From NCBI GenBank assembly GCA_009602735.1, contig WELA01003670.1, positions 173,559 through 202,109 of the forward strand: a stretch of DNA of 28,551 nt, read 5' to 3'. Below the pieces are notes generated by a model. The model was not told the DNA's origin. It ran no database searches and saw nothing but the letters and a program-made list of their open reading frames with translations. This document shows, piece after piece, positions 19,416-28,551 of this stretch (positions within the stretch are counted from its first letter, which is position 1; every line of letters begins with the position of its first letter). Source of the DNA: Mesotaenium endlicherianum (taxonomy: Eukaryota > Streptophyta > Zygnematophyceae > Zygnematales > Mesotaeniaceae). Made by a program: the position numbers and the translations under genes.

Positions 19416-21690
19416 TTAAGAAGGGGTCCCAGCCTTTCGAAGGTGGAAGCGTTTCAACGCCCCTTTGGCATTGGTCAAATGGTCCTTACATTCCCAGGTG
19501 TCCCTAGAGGCATCGTAACCCTTCCATTTGACTAGGTATTTCATGACATATTTAGATGATCGACGGACAGAGCGAGCTTCTAAAATCTCATCCACTTCGT
19601 ATTCCTCAAGGTCACCATCCCAAATAGCGAGGATCAATCTCGGTTGGACAGGTAATCGACCTGTGAACAGTATGTCACCCTTGATGTATGGTTCTAGGAA
19701 AAAGACATTAAAGACTGGGTGACCCTTGCATTCTGCTGACAAGTTCAGTTTGTAAGCATTTTGATCGACACGGCGCACCACTGAATATGGACCAACCCAA
19801 ATTGGACCAAGCTTTTTCTTGACCACACCAGGTAGGTACAGGTGTTGAGAGTGCAGTTTGACAAAATCGCCCTTAAAAAATGTCACCTCTCGACGGTGCT
19901 GATTAGCGTATTTTTGTTGATTTTCTTGGGCTTTGTGCAGATTCTGTTAAACTTCCGACAGGGTGTCAGCAAAATCTTGACTTAACTGGAGAGAAAACGG
20001 GTTGTCAATCCCCTCAGGATGAGTTAAAGACTCCCCTAGCACATCTCAAGGAGACTTGGGGACTCCTAGACTAAGTTCAAAAGGAGTCTTTCCCATTGAT
20101 GCATGCACCGCACTGTTGACCGCAAATTGAATTTCAGGCAACAGGTCATCCCAATCATCTTGTTTTTGGTTAATATATGCTCTCAGCACCTCTTGCAAAA
20201 TTCGGTTAGTCCTCTCAGTCTGCCCATTAGTCTGAGGGTAATCTGCTGTGCTGAGTAGCTATTTGACTCCCATTAATTCCATTAAAGCTCTCCAAAACTT
20301 GAACATGAATTTTGAGTCTCTGTCTGATATGATATTGGAGGGTAGCCCATGTTGGCATCCTACATGGTTGTAGAACTGTCTTGAAGTTTTGAGTGCAGTC
20401 ACCTTGACAGTGTTGGGGATGAAAATGACAATTTCTGTCAATGTATCCAATATTGCCAGGATAGAATCATGCCAATTGCCAGTTCTTGGTTGTGTTATCA
20501 CCTTAATCCATAAATATTGTTTCCCATTGTTTAGTTGGGATGAATAGTTGTTGTAATAGCCCCCCAGGTGGTGTGTGTCTACACTTGTTTTTCTGACACT
20601 GATTACAAGATTTAACATGTTTCAAGATCTTCCGAGGCAACTCTTTCCAGTGGTAATGCTTTGCCTGTTTACTAACAATTTTGGCCCGCCCCAAATGCCC
20701 TCCCGATAAACTGCCATGTGCTTGACTCCGTAAAAGGGACCCTATTTCCAAGTTATTAGAAATGACCAGCTTCAGCCTGCCTGAAGTGGTTTCAGTTACC
20801 CAGATCCCTCTCTTTAGCATATACCCGAGTGCAGTAGCAGGTGACACACCATCAGTAGGGCTAGGCTCAAATGTTGGGTCAGAAAAGTAGGCTTTCCTAA
20901 GTTGTTCGAGGAAGGACTTTTTCACCTTTAGTGATGTGAGTGCACAAAAGATTTGATCTACAGCATGCGAACTAAAATTCCTTTCTTGCAAGTCAGGTCT
21001 TCTAAAGAGTGCATTGGCAAGATTCAATTTCTATTGTTTGTAGTCATTTTGGACTTGGAACTGCTCTAGCATCTGGCTCCAGCGGTTCTCTCCTCTCGAA
21101 ATCTTTGACTACTTTTGAAAGTGAGTCATAGCTTGATGATTTGTAATCACCTTTTTGGCATATAACTGAGTCTTTCTTACAGTGTCCATGACTGTCTTTA
21201 GGTTCTCAGCATGCTTGGCTTCATTTTTAGAGAAAATCAAAATATCATCCAAGAAGACTTGCACAAACTTATCAAAGTAAGGCCTGAAAATGTCATTTAT
21301 AACACCCATAAAGGTTGCAAGAGCATTAGTCAGTCCAAATGGCATCGCATTATACTCATAATGTCCATAACATGTGCGAAAGGCAATCTTGTGTTCATCT
21401 CTCTCAGCAATTCTGATTTGATGATAATCACTTTTGAGATCTATCTTACTGAATATCTCAGCACCAGACAGAATATCAAGCAAGTTCTTGATTCTGGATA
21501 AAGCACACTTGTTCTTTCCTGTTATCCCCATAAGAGCTCTGTAATCCACACATATTCGCATACTGCCATCCTTCTTCTTAACAAATAAGATGGGTGCGCC
21601 GTAAGGTGATTTACCGGGAGAAATATAACCATTTTCCTTTAGCTCTGAAATCCGTGTTTTTAACTCCACTCTCCACATACGACAAGCCAT
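19416..21690 (-). pseudogene. Ty3 chromovirus pol, decayed and internally deleted
   Basis: Minus strand order: RT from about 21690 ([40 protein letters not shown]); an internal deletion near 21152 that joins RT directly to the end of RNase H ([11 protein letters not shown]); integrase with HHCC zinc-binding (GGHLGRAK...CNQCQK), D in SILAILDTLTE, D in IISDRDSKF and E in GQTERTNR; a GPY module (GPYSVVRRVDQNAYKLNL); and a C-terminal chromodomain (YEVDEILEARSVRR...YLVKWKGYDASRDTWE). The chromodomain of this family is known to target integration to modified chromatin. Stops include TAG at 21111-21109 and 21033-21031, TAG after MGVK (20260s), a TGA near 20047 and a TAA near 19948; a frameshift lies near 20510. 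Gag, protease and the RT N-terminus are missing; the 5' end is cut near 21690 by other repeat sequence. Confidence 0.92.
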
Positions 21691-21944
21691 ATGTGCGTTG
21701 CCAAGGTGGCTGTGAAAGGGGAAAGGGTGCGGGGAGTGCGCCCACACACACTCACGCACCCTCACCCGCGAGTGGAAGCGTGCACGAGGACCTTTCCTAG
21801 TTGCAAACACAAGGTGGAGTGGCCTGGTGGTATGCCACCCTTGCAAGAAAGAGAGAGAGAGAGAGTTACGTCAGAGAGGAGTGGAAAAGATCTCACTTTA
21901 TTAAGAAAAGTTGTGTACAAGATACGAAGGTTAGAGTAGACTAG
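21691..21944 (-). repeat. probable part of an LTR, left of the solo LTR
   Basis: Sequence right of the truncated pol is non-coding: a C/A-rich stretch, an (AG)n microsatellite at 21847-21863 and a segment with ctttattaagaaaag. It ends in ACTAG, the target duplication of the solo LTR. It is the natural continuation of the LTR ending at 23170, but I could not fix its left end. Confidence 0.4.
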
Positions 21945-22664
21945 TGTAATGAATCAGTATATTGGTTGACATAATATTCATTTAAATAATATAGTTAAAT
22001 AAGTTCAGCCTGCTGAACTCTAGTTAATGATCAGTTTGCTGGACGTTATATTTAAATATCAGTTTAATGACTCAGCCGGAAGCAGCAGGCTGATGTCAGC
22101 TTAAGTCAGCTTGCTGACACATTCTTTGACAGCCAGCTGACTTCCGTACTCGGTAGCAGCAAACTGCCTCGATATGCATCTAAGTGTGGTATGCTAGATG
22201 AATGGCCAGATGACATCCCTATGATGGATGGCGATTCGGGATGATGGGATGGCGGTGGATTTGGTTAACCGAGGTCCTACCAGCGTGGTTAACTTCCAGG
22301 TAGGCGGTGCCATCGCACTGGCCGTTGAACAGTAAACTCATTCCATGTACATATGCTAGGCATTGCTCTCGAGTTCGGCATTCGAAAACGAGGCCAACTC
22401 TCTTGTACAGCTTACTGAGAGAGATCTGAATCCAAGGCGAGAAGCCATTGATACGCACTGTCTTCTAACCTTGCTTATGTATGAGTTTACTGATGTGCAT
22501 TATTGATGCTAGTTCACTCGCATTTGACTTACAAGTATTATTCACTGCTAGGGTGTTGTCCTTTGCCGTTTAACCGGTCAACGGAAAATACCATAAAGAT
22601 TACTTGCTGATATAAAGATTTTTATTAATTGTTAATCGCCTATTTGGTAAGCCGATTCATTTCA
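21945..22664 (+). repeat. solo LTR with 5-bp target duplication
   Basis: 720 bases from TGTAATGAATC to GATTCATTTCA, the same family as 8805 and 15764, flanked by ACTAG at 21940-21944 and ACTAG at 22665-22669. Perfect duplication and intact TG/CA ends show a clean insertion followed by LTR-LTR recombination. It is the reference for the full LTR. Confidence 0.95.
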
Positions 22665-22669
22665 ACTAG

Positions 22670-23170
22670 ACAAGACAAGACCTCCTCCCCTTTTTTGTGC
22701 TTTCCATCTATGCTTCAATTCTAAGTGTCCTCTCTAGCAAGGTACCTCCAGAACCTTCTACTATGTTTCCTTCCATGTAGGTGACCTTGCCTAGTTGGAC
22801 AAGCTAACACACTCACACGCACACAATCACGCTCTAGAATATTCTACTACACAATCCACTAACTCCTCACGGAGTTTCTAGAATTTCCACGATCACTTTC
22901 GCACTCTACGTAATTGTACGTAGTTCCTGGAACCCTCATGTTTCAATGTCCTACTTCCTGGACTCCAACCGAAATTTTCGTCACTGGACCTGTCCTTGTC
23001 ACTAAATAGAATCTGTGACATTAAAAACTCACTAAAAACTTCCAAAATTCATAACTATCTCAATACTTGTCCAAATGACTTGAAATAAAGGCCAAAGTTC
23101 TTCTAAAATTACACTCTATGCATATAAAATACTAGAAAGAAACAAACTACACTTTCATAACCTTACATCA
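22670..23170 (-). repeat. LTR of a second family, right part
   Basis: On the minus strand it begins TGATGTAAGGTTATGAAAG at 23170, immediately after a polypurine tract (gaggaggggga). The same start and tract occur at 25623. Both copies share a tctcaatacttg(t/a)ccaaat block but differ widely elsewhere, so they are related subfamilies. The solo LTR at 21945-22664 interrupts this LTR. Confidence 0.65.
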
Positions 23171-23181
23171 TCCCCCTCCTC
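23171..23181 (-). promoter_or_regulatory. polypurine tract
   Basis: gaggaggggga on the minus strand, directly before the LTR start at 23170; identical in sequence to the tract at 25624-25634. Confidence 0.75.
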
Positions 23182-23870
23182 AAGATACGACGTCTTCGGC
23201 GCATACTAAGCATAAGTGACGTCATATGAGGAATCGAGCTCACATATACGCTAGAAAAACACATATTCACATATATTATACAAGTTGCAGGTCTTGAACA
23301 GGCTACAGGATGATACTTAATTCTCCAAACTTGCTCCACTTAGTAAAAGCTCCATCGCATACATTGGCTCCACACATGGCGTCTCCTAACACAAATGCAT
23401 GTTCTCTACAACTCCTTCGTCTTGGAATAGGCCACTATCTTCATAAGGGCTGTAACATACTCCCTCCATCATCTCCACATACTCCAAAGCTGGATCCAAG
23501 GCATAATAGTCCGCCAAATCGCCAAAATACTCATTCTTCGCCCTCTTGGACAAGTGGCAACTCCTCGTCGCGCCATGTGGCTTACTCGTGGTGCTCTTAT
23601 AATTTTGACCAGATTACATCATGAACCTGACTCCACTATGTTCCTGAACCGTCTGGTACACATAGCTACCTCTAGCTCTAAGCCATGCTCCTTGTAGAGG
23701 TATTGCATTCTCTCACTTGTGTGCGTGACTCGTGGTGACCTCTCAAGACGCCAAGTGGCACCCCCCTGACTTTTTCTGACATTTTTAGCCTGAAAGTTGT
23801 GTAATCTACATAATATCTTCCCTCTGAACTCACTGGTACGCTTTGTTTCTCTTCATTTCAAGCCTAAGAC
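23182..23870 (-). other. internal retroelement sequence, decayed coding
   Basis: Lies between a primer-binding site on the right (23871-23880) and a polypurine tract on the left. Minus-strand fragments look coding in places (YFGDLADYYALDPALEYVEM; SPYEDSGLFQDEGVVENMHL) but are short and interrupted. No enzyme motif is seen. It may be the remnant of a small non-autonomous element or of a heavily deleted one. Confidence 0.4.
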
Positions 23871-23880
23871 CATGATACCA
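23871..23880 (-). promoter_or_regulatory. primer-binding site, initiator tRNA-Met type
   Basis: Minus strand TGGTATCATG, three bases after an LTR end (...GGCGCA-ATC). TGGTATCA is the usual site complementary to the 3' end of plant initiator tRNA-Met. Confidence 0.65.
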
Positions 23881-23883
23881 GAT

Positions 23884-24442
23884 TGCGCCTTACCTCACAC
23901 ATGTGGCCCGCACGGCAGTCCAACAGACCGCCATGTGGCACTGTCAAAACTTAAATTAATATTTTTATTAAAAAAATTACTTTTTCTGAATCTCAACCCA
24001 TAGGACAACCTCTCCACAAAAATTCAGAATCTGAATCTAAGTCTAACACTCAAACGAGATCGTCACTTTGTGCCTAAAGCTCGTAGGACGCACACGCGCG
24101 CAACACGTATCAAGCTCCCGCGCCTACAAATGGCACATGCTTAAACCCCTGATTCTGAAACTTGACTCTGACTCAGGGCAGGCCTTGTACTAGGCCTCTC
24201 ACATCATGTAGGACTTCTAGTGAAAATATTACCCACTCTCTCCTAAGTAGGCAAAAAGTAGCCAAAATCTGCCAACTTTTACCCTCACGCTCGTCTACCC
24301 GTAAAACCCTCAAACATGGACAAATTTGAGTATCTTCCAAGCACTTGCTCTCAAACTTCTTTCCACTTCACATCTCTTAGTTACAAATGAACTCATGGGA
24401 CTGGCTTGACCTTGCTTACAAGCACTATAAACAACTATAACA
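23884..24442 (-). repeat. LTR of a third family, with PBS and PPT on opposite sides
   Basis: 559 bases on the minus strand from TGTTATAGTTGTTTATAG at 24442 to GTAAGGCGCA at 23884. Upstream on the minus strand is a polypurine tract (atgaggggagggag); downstream is the tRNA-Met-type primer site. TG...CA ends are present. Confidence 0.6.
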
Positions 24443-24456
24443 CTCCCTCCCCTCAT
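24443..24456 (-). promoter_or_regulatory. polypurine tract
   Basis: Minus strand atgaggggagggag directly before the LTR start at 24442. Confidence 0.6.
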
Positions 24457-25023
24457 CATGAAGGTTAGGCGATTACCACTCGAGTGTCCAAGTCTAGATT
24501 TTACGCCTCTCTCTTGCTTGCTTGTATAGACGCTGATTCTCCTAGCTTCATGTCCAAGTCCTTGTCATATATCTCCATCTTAGGCAGGACATATCAGCCC
24601 CATAACACTTGGTCTCCTCCTCACAGGTCCATGTCCATAAAGTCGTAGTCTCCATCAAGCGACGATAATAATCTTCACAAGGCATGAGCGCGTAGTCTCG
24701 CTCGTGGTGCACCAAAATCCATTATAATCTTCTTCTTGGCTAGATGCTCACTCCCACATACTTCTGGCTCTTCTTGAAGGTCTGCCTTCACACAAGGCTC
24801 CAAGAAACACATCTGGAACGCCTCCATGAGCTCCATAACTTGGGCATACGCACATAGTCTTAGTGCTTGCACCTCATGAAAGGGGCAGAGTGCCCTAGTG
24901 GAAGCGTAGTGACTCACGAGGAACAAAGCTAGTTGCAATCATACTCAAGAGTGCAGCGGCATATTGCTAAGAAAGTTTAGGAAAATTACTTGACATTTTG
25001 AGTGGCAAGAAACTGCTCACAAA
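24457..25023 (-). other. retroelement internal remnant with a short ORF
   Basis: A minus-strand frame over 24938-24675 contains MELMEAFQMCFLEPC and EEPEVCGSEHLAKKK and ends RARLRAHAL. It sits immediately upstream of the polypurine tract at 24443, so it may be the C-terminal part of an element's last ORF. No family recognised. Confidence 0.3.
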
Positions 25024-25623
25024 TGATGTAGGATGAAAGGCCTTGTCATTACAAACCCGTAGGAATTTACAGAAGTGAAAACTGATAAGAAACAAAGAAG
25101 TTATGCCTATTTATAATTTTCTGCCTAAGTGCTCCTCCCTAGGAGGAAGCTACGGATTTTCCTAAGTGTTCGTCAAATCGTCCCTTCCAGAATATTCGTG
25201 AGTAAGCCAGATCAGTCTAATCTGACGTGTCGGGCCGAATTGACGTCCACATACATGCATCGACATTACTAGAATATTCTATCTTAGACGCGCTAGGCTA
25301 AACCGAAACTTCTAGGTAAATCGACCTAGTCGGCACTCCGCGTCAGCCGAACTTACGTGAAGGTTCGAGTTCATTCTAACGGGCCAGATCGCTCGACGCT
25401 GTCGGTCAATCCGACGGTCGCGCTCACCGCGAATTAAGGACAGTCGTCAACCGACCTCAAAACTAATTAAACTTCGGAAATCCATAACTCTCTCAATACT
25501 TGACCAAATTCGATGAACTTTATATCAAAATGACCACAAAAATGCACTCTACACTACTATACAATCAAAACATACTTTCATGAAACTCAAAAATGCACTT
25601 TATAAACCTATGACCTTACATCA
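25024..25623 (-). repeat. 3' LTR of the second Ty3 element
   Basis: 600 bases. On the minus strand it starts TGATGTAAGG at 25623, right after the polypurine tract. The other end on the + strand reads TGATGTAGG at 25024, giving a near-perfect inverted terminal repeat. The last codons and the stop of the pol ORF lie inside this LTR. Confidence 0.75.
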
Positions 25624-28011
25624 TCCCCCTCCTCAAGATGCGACGTCCTCGACGCATTCTGCAGATAACGTCTTAACTTACTCTTACAATGAGTCAAGTT
25701 GGCCTCTGGCTCCCAAGTGTTGTCGTCCGCATGGTAGCCTTTCCACTTGACCAGATACTCTCGGACAACTCGCTGACCTCGCTTGACTCGTCGATCGCCG
25801 ACAATCGCCTCCACTTCATACTCCAATACATCATCGATCTCGACCGGTGGTGGCGGTGTCGGTAGTCGTCCTGGATGTCCTTCATTCGGGTCAACGTATG
25901 GCCGCAGACAACTGACATGGAACACATCATGGATACGCCAGCCTGAAGGAAGTTCCAACTTGTAGGCCACTGGATTCACCTGCTTGAGCACTACAAAGGG
26001 ACCTGTAAACCGTGCCCGCAGTTTCCTCTTGCCTGTGAAAGGTAGGTTCTCTGTTGACAAGAGTACTTTGTCGCCCACATGGAATGTCACTTCCCTCCTG
26101 TGCTTGTTAGCATGCTTGCCCTGCTCTTCCTGTGCCTTCCGAATACACGTCTTCGCCATATCCCAAGTCTTGGCCATTTGCTCCATAAAAGCTTGTGTAG
26201 TAGGAACCTGAGTCTCCTTGGCCTTCTCCAACAAGATCTTCCCTGGATGATATACTTCTCTCCCATAATCCATAGCGAATGGGGACTGCTTGGTTGATCC
26301 TTGCATGTTGTTGTTGTAGGCAAACTCCAACCCTGGCAGCTTCTTGTCCCACTCTGAAGGGTCTTCCATAGTGAAACTCTTGAGCACCTGTTGCAGAGTT
26401 CTGTTGAGCCTCTCACTCTGCCCGTCTGTCTGAGGATGATAGGAAGTGCTCATACTCAGCTTGGTCCCCATCGAAGTAAACAATGACCGCCAAAAGTTGC
26501 TAGTAAACCTTGGATCCCAATCTGAAACAATCACCTTCGGCAACCTATGTAGCCTGAAAATATGATCAAAGAATAGCCGTGCCACATCCGCTGCCGTAGA
26601 TTTCTCCTTCATGGGATTGAAGTGTGCCATCTTGCTGAGTCTATCAGACACAACCCATACTGCATCGTGCCCTTGACCACTCACTGGTAAAGATGTGACG
26701 AAGTCCATAGCAATCTGCTCCAAGGATACTCTGGAATAGGTAGGGGCCGCAATGTACCTCCCTTCTTTTGATTTGGTGTCTTGTTTCTCTGGCACGCATC
26801 GCAACTCCTGACCCACTCCTCAATGTCCTTGTCCATATTTCTCCAATAGTACTCCCGCTTCAGCACGCTTGCCGTCTTCTCGCTTCCAAAGTGTCCAGCA
26901 TATAAGCAGTCATGATGCTCCGCAAGTAGTAAGTCTCGTAGCTCCTTGATGTCAGGTACCACCACTCTCTTGGAATTACCATAATACCATATGCCGTCCT
27001 CCTTCTGCATACTTGAGGTGGACTCAGCAGCTCCACCATCAGCGAACTCTGGGTCCCCCTCATAACCTCTCTGAAGCTTCTTCTTGAAGTCCATATTCTC
27101 CTTAATGTCCGAAACAGCTGCAAGGTCACACCTCCTGGATAGAGCGTCTGCAGGGTTGATCTTCCCAGGTAAGTACTCAATCTTGTGGTCGAACTGTTGC
27201 AGAAACTCCATCCACCTTGCTTGTCTTGGTGTCAACGTTGGCTGCGTCATAAACTTCTCCAAGCTCTTGTGGTCGGTCTTTATGAACACCTTCCGGCCAT
27301 CCACATAACATCGCCAAATCCTCAAAGCCTGGATATTAGCCAACATCTCCCGCTCGTGTGCTGCATAGTTTTGCTCAGCAGGACTCAACTTCCTGCTCTC
27401 ATATGCCACAGGCTGCAATCCTTTGCCCTGGTCCTGGAGAAGAATGGCTCCCACTGCAAAGTTTGACGCGTCTGTGATGATGGTGAAAGGAAGCTCTGGA
27501 CTTGTGTCAACATCTCCTTAATCTTCTCAAATGCTTGCTGCTCCTTGTCACCCCATAGCCACTTCTCCTGCTTCTTCAACATGTCCGTGAGCGGTGCACA
27601 TACCTTGGCAAATCCTTCAATGAAACGTCGATAATAATTCGCCATGCCGAGGAAACTCCTGAGTTGATGAATATCAGCAGGTACCGGCCAATCTCTGACT
27701 GCTTGCACCTTCTTCTGCTCCACCTTGACTCCTTCAGCTCCCACTATGTGTCCAAGAAACTCGACCTCCTTGAGACAGAAGTCGCACTTGCTCATCTTCC
27801 CATACAGCTTTTGATCTCTCAAGACCTCCAACACCTTCCTCAGATGCTCCACATGCTCTTCCAAGGTCTTCGAATAGATCAGGATGTCGTCCAAAAATAC
27901 CACCACAAACTGGTCCAAGTAGGGTCGTAAGATACTATTCATGAGTCCCATGAATGTAGCAGGTGCATTAGTCAATCCAAAAGGCATGACTGTGAACTCG
28001 AACAAACCATA
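25608..28011 (-). pseudogene. Ty3 chromovirus pol (RT, RNase H, integrase, chromodomain), two frameshifts
   Basis: Minus strand from 28011: RT ([20 protein letters not shown]; catalytic [10 protein letters not shown]), RT connection ([17 protein letters not shown]), RNase H ([25 protein letters not shown]), integrase HHCC (HHDCLYAGHFG...CDACQRNK), core D (AVWVVSDRLSKM), D (VIVSDWDPRFTSNFW) and E (TDGQSERLNRTLQQ), GPF module (FTGPFVVLKQVNPVAYKLEL) and chromodomain (YEVEAIVGDRRVKRG...YLVKWKGYHADDNTWEPE). Reading frames are 28005-27385, 27454-26681 and 26816-25608. The breaks near 27508 and 26715 are each explained by a single missing base in a short homopolymer, so they may be sequencing errors. 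Gag, protease and the first RT motifs are absent because the sequence meets an N at 28012. All visible catalytic residues are intact, so it is much younger than the pol at 19416. Confidence 0.93.
25624..25634 (-). promoter_or_regulatory. polypurine tract inside the pol reading frame
   Basis: Minus strand gaggaggggga encodes part of the final residues (LEEGDDVRS) and primes the LTR starting at 25623. Confidence 0.75.
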
Positions 28012-28012
28012 N
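28012..28012. other. ambiguous base at a repeat junction
   Basis: Single N. To its left is Ty3 RT in frame; to its right the sequence no longer matches RT and belongs to a gag-like start behind a different LTR. It may mark a gap or join in the assembly. Confidence 0.8.
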
Positions 28013-28042
28013 AGCTTGCTGTTGGTCTTGAGGATCGGCCAT
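28013..28042 (-). CDS. first ten codons of a gag-like ORF, truncated at the N
   Basis: Minus strand ATG at 28042 reads MADPQDQQQA and then meets the N. It sits about 30 bases after the candidate LTR end, where a gag start is expected. Too short to assign. Confidence 0.35.
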
Positions 28043-28073
28043 CTTCTTGTGCTACCAAAGTGCCTAGCACTGG

Positions 28074-28551
28074 TGATAGTGTAGTGAAACAGATAGAATA
28101 AGTACTTAGTAAAACAGAATACTTTATCTATTCAAGACAAGGATCTTTGAACACAAGTGGTAGCTTCTTGAAAGAGAGGTGGCTTCTTGAAAGTTAATAT
28201 ATTTCTGGATTTTGGCAAGTACAAGAGTGATTCTCGAATGTCTTTCTATGTTCTAGCTCTTGTTTATATACTTGCTACATAAGTAATTTCTAGGAAGGTG
28301 TATGTTGATGTGTTGGCACCCAACACATCCCAAAACTTGCCACCTCTTTCTAGAATAATGTACACATGTCCTTTTGACCTAAAAATGGCACATCTGACTT
28401 TTGCCACATGGAGTTCTTCTAGGTCTTTCCTCTAACTTCGAAAATGCCTTGGAAGGTTCAAACGACATGAACCAAGTTACTAGAGTACCTATTCACACTT
28501 GACTCCACACAATACTACTCCGAATATATTTGAAAACATTAAAATATATGC
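28074..28551 (-). repeat. partial 5' LTR of a further family
   Basis: On the minus strand the sequence runs from the window edge through a TATA element (28270-28261) and an A/T-rich 3' part to ...CACTACACTATCA at 28074, followed by a possible leader and an ATG. No similarity to the LTR at 25024 was seen. The primer site is uncertain (TGGTAGCAC near 28054 is a weak candidate). Confidence 0.5.
28261..28270 (-). promoter_or_regulatory. TATA box in the right-edge LTR
   Basis: Minus strand TATATAAACA, in a suitable position within the U3 part of the putative LTR, about 190 bases before its 3' end. Confidence 0.5.

Noticed and set aside
23441..23475. tgtaaca followed by ctccctccatcatc, resembling an LTR end plus polypurine tract
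   Set aside because: Sequence to its left does not resemble the LTR ending at 24442 and no opposite LTR end was found.
25694..26416. Overlapping frames in the integrase region, both strands
   Set aside because: Shadows of the minus-strand integrase/chromodomain frame.
1..28551. tRNA, rRNA, CRISPR arrays, operons or other prokaryotic features
   Set aside because: None seen; the splice structure and element types are eukaryotic.

Overview
This is nuclear DNA from a eukaryote with a large, transposon-rich genome, most likely a green-lineage organism (a streptophyte alga or early plant is my best guess, low to moderate confidence). Evidence: split genes with spliceosomal-type introns, chromodomain-bearing Ty3 retrotransposons, an initiator-tRNA-Met-type primer site, solo and nested LTRs, and a radical-SAM exon pair of a type I associate with plastid-bearing organisms. 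One ambiguous base (28012) shows this is a draft assembly.

Layout. 1-5.8 kb is a low-density genic region with pyrimidine- and purine-rich tracts. It holds two adjacent exons of a B12-binding/radical-SAM protein (TIGR03960-like; 3489-4126) whose introns seem to use GC donors, and the 3' end of an unknown coiled-coil protein gene (4930-5826, three exons). 5.8-8.3 kb is AT-rich with no recognisable gene.

8.3-17.3 kb is a nest. A gag-like coiled-coil pseudogene (8309-8809) is cut by an LTR of a family with TGTAATGAATC...GATTCATTTCA ends. That LTR is itself split by a 5.4-kb DNA transposon (9296-14722) carrying a decayed transposase gene on the + strand and a convergent decayed accessory gene on the - strand. 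After the rest of that LTR come a short gag-like ORF, a hairpin, a polypurine tract and the second LTR (15764-16464), which abuts an inverted LTR fragment of the same family.

17.3-19.0 kb (minus strand) is a longer, unrecognised gag-like ORF of the same non-autonomous family. 19.4-21.7 kb is a decayed, internally deleted Ty3 chromovirus pol. 21.7-23.2 kb is an LTR of another family interrupted by a solo LTR with a perfect 5-bp target duplication. 23.2-25.0 kb holds another LTR with a primer-binding site on one side and a polypurine tract on the other. 25.0-28.0 kb is a comparatively young Ty3 chromovirus (RT, RNase H, integrase, chromodomain) with just two single-base frameshifts. It ends at the N, where a different LTR plus ten codons of a gag-like start begin.

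Nearly all coding capacity right of 8.3 kb is parasitic and mostly broken. The most novel material is the non-autonomous LTR family with its unknown ORF and conserved hairpin, the DNA transposon of unresolved superfamily with its accessory gene, and the GC-donor introns in the radical-SAM gene.
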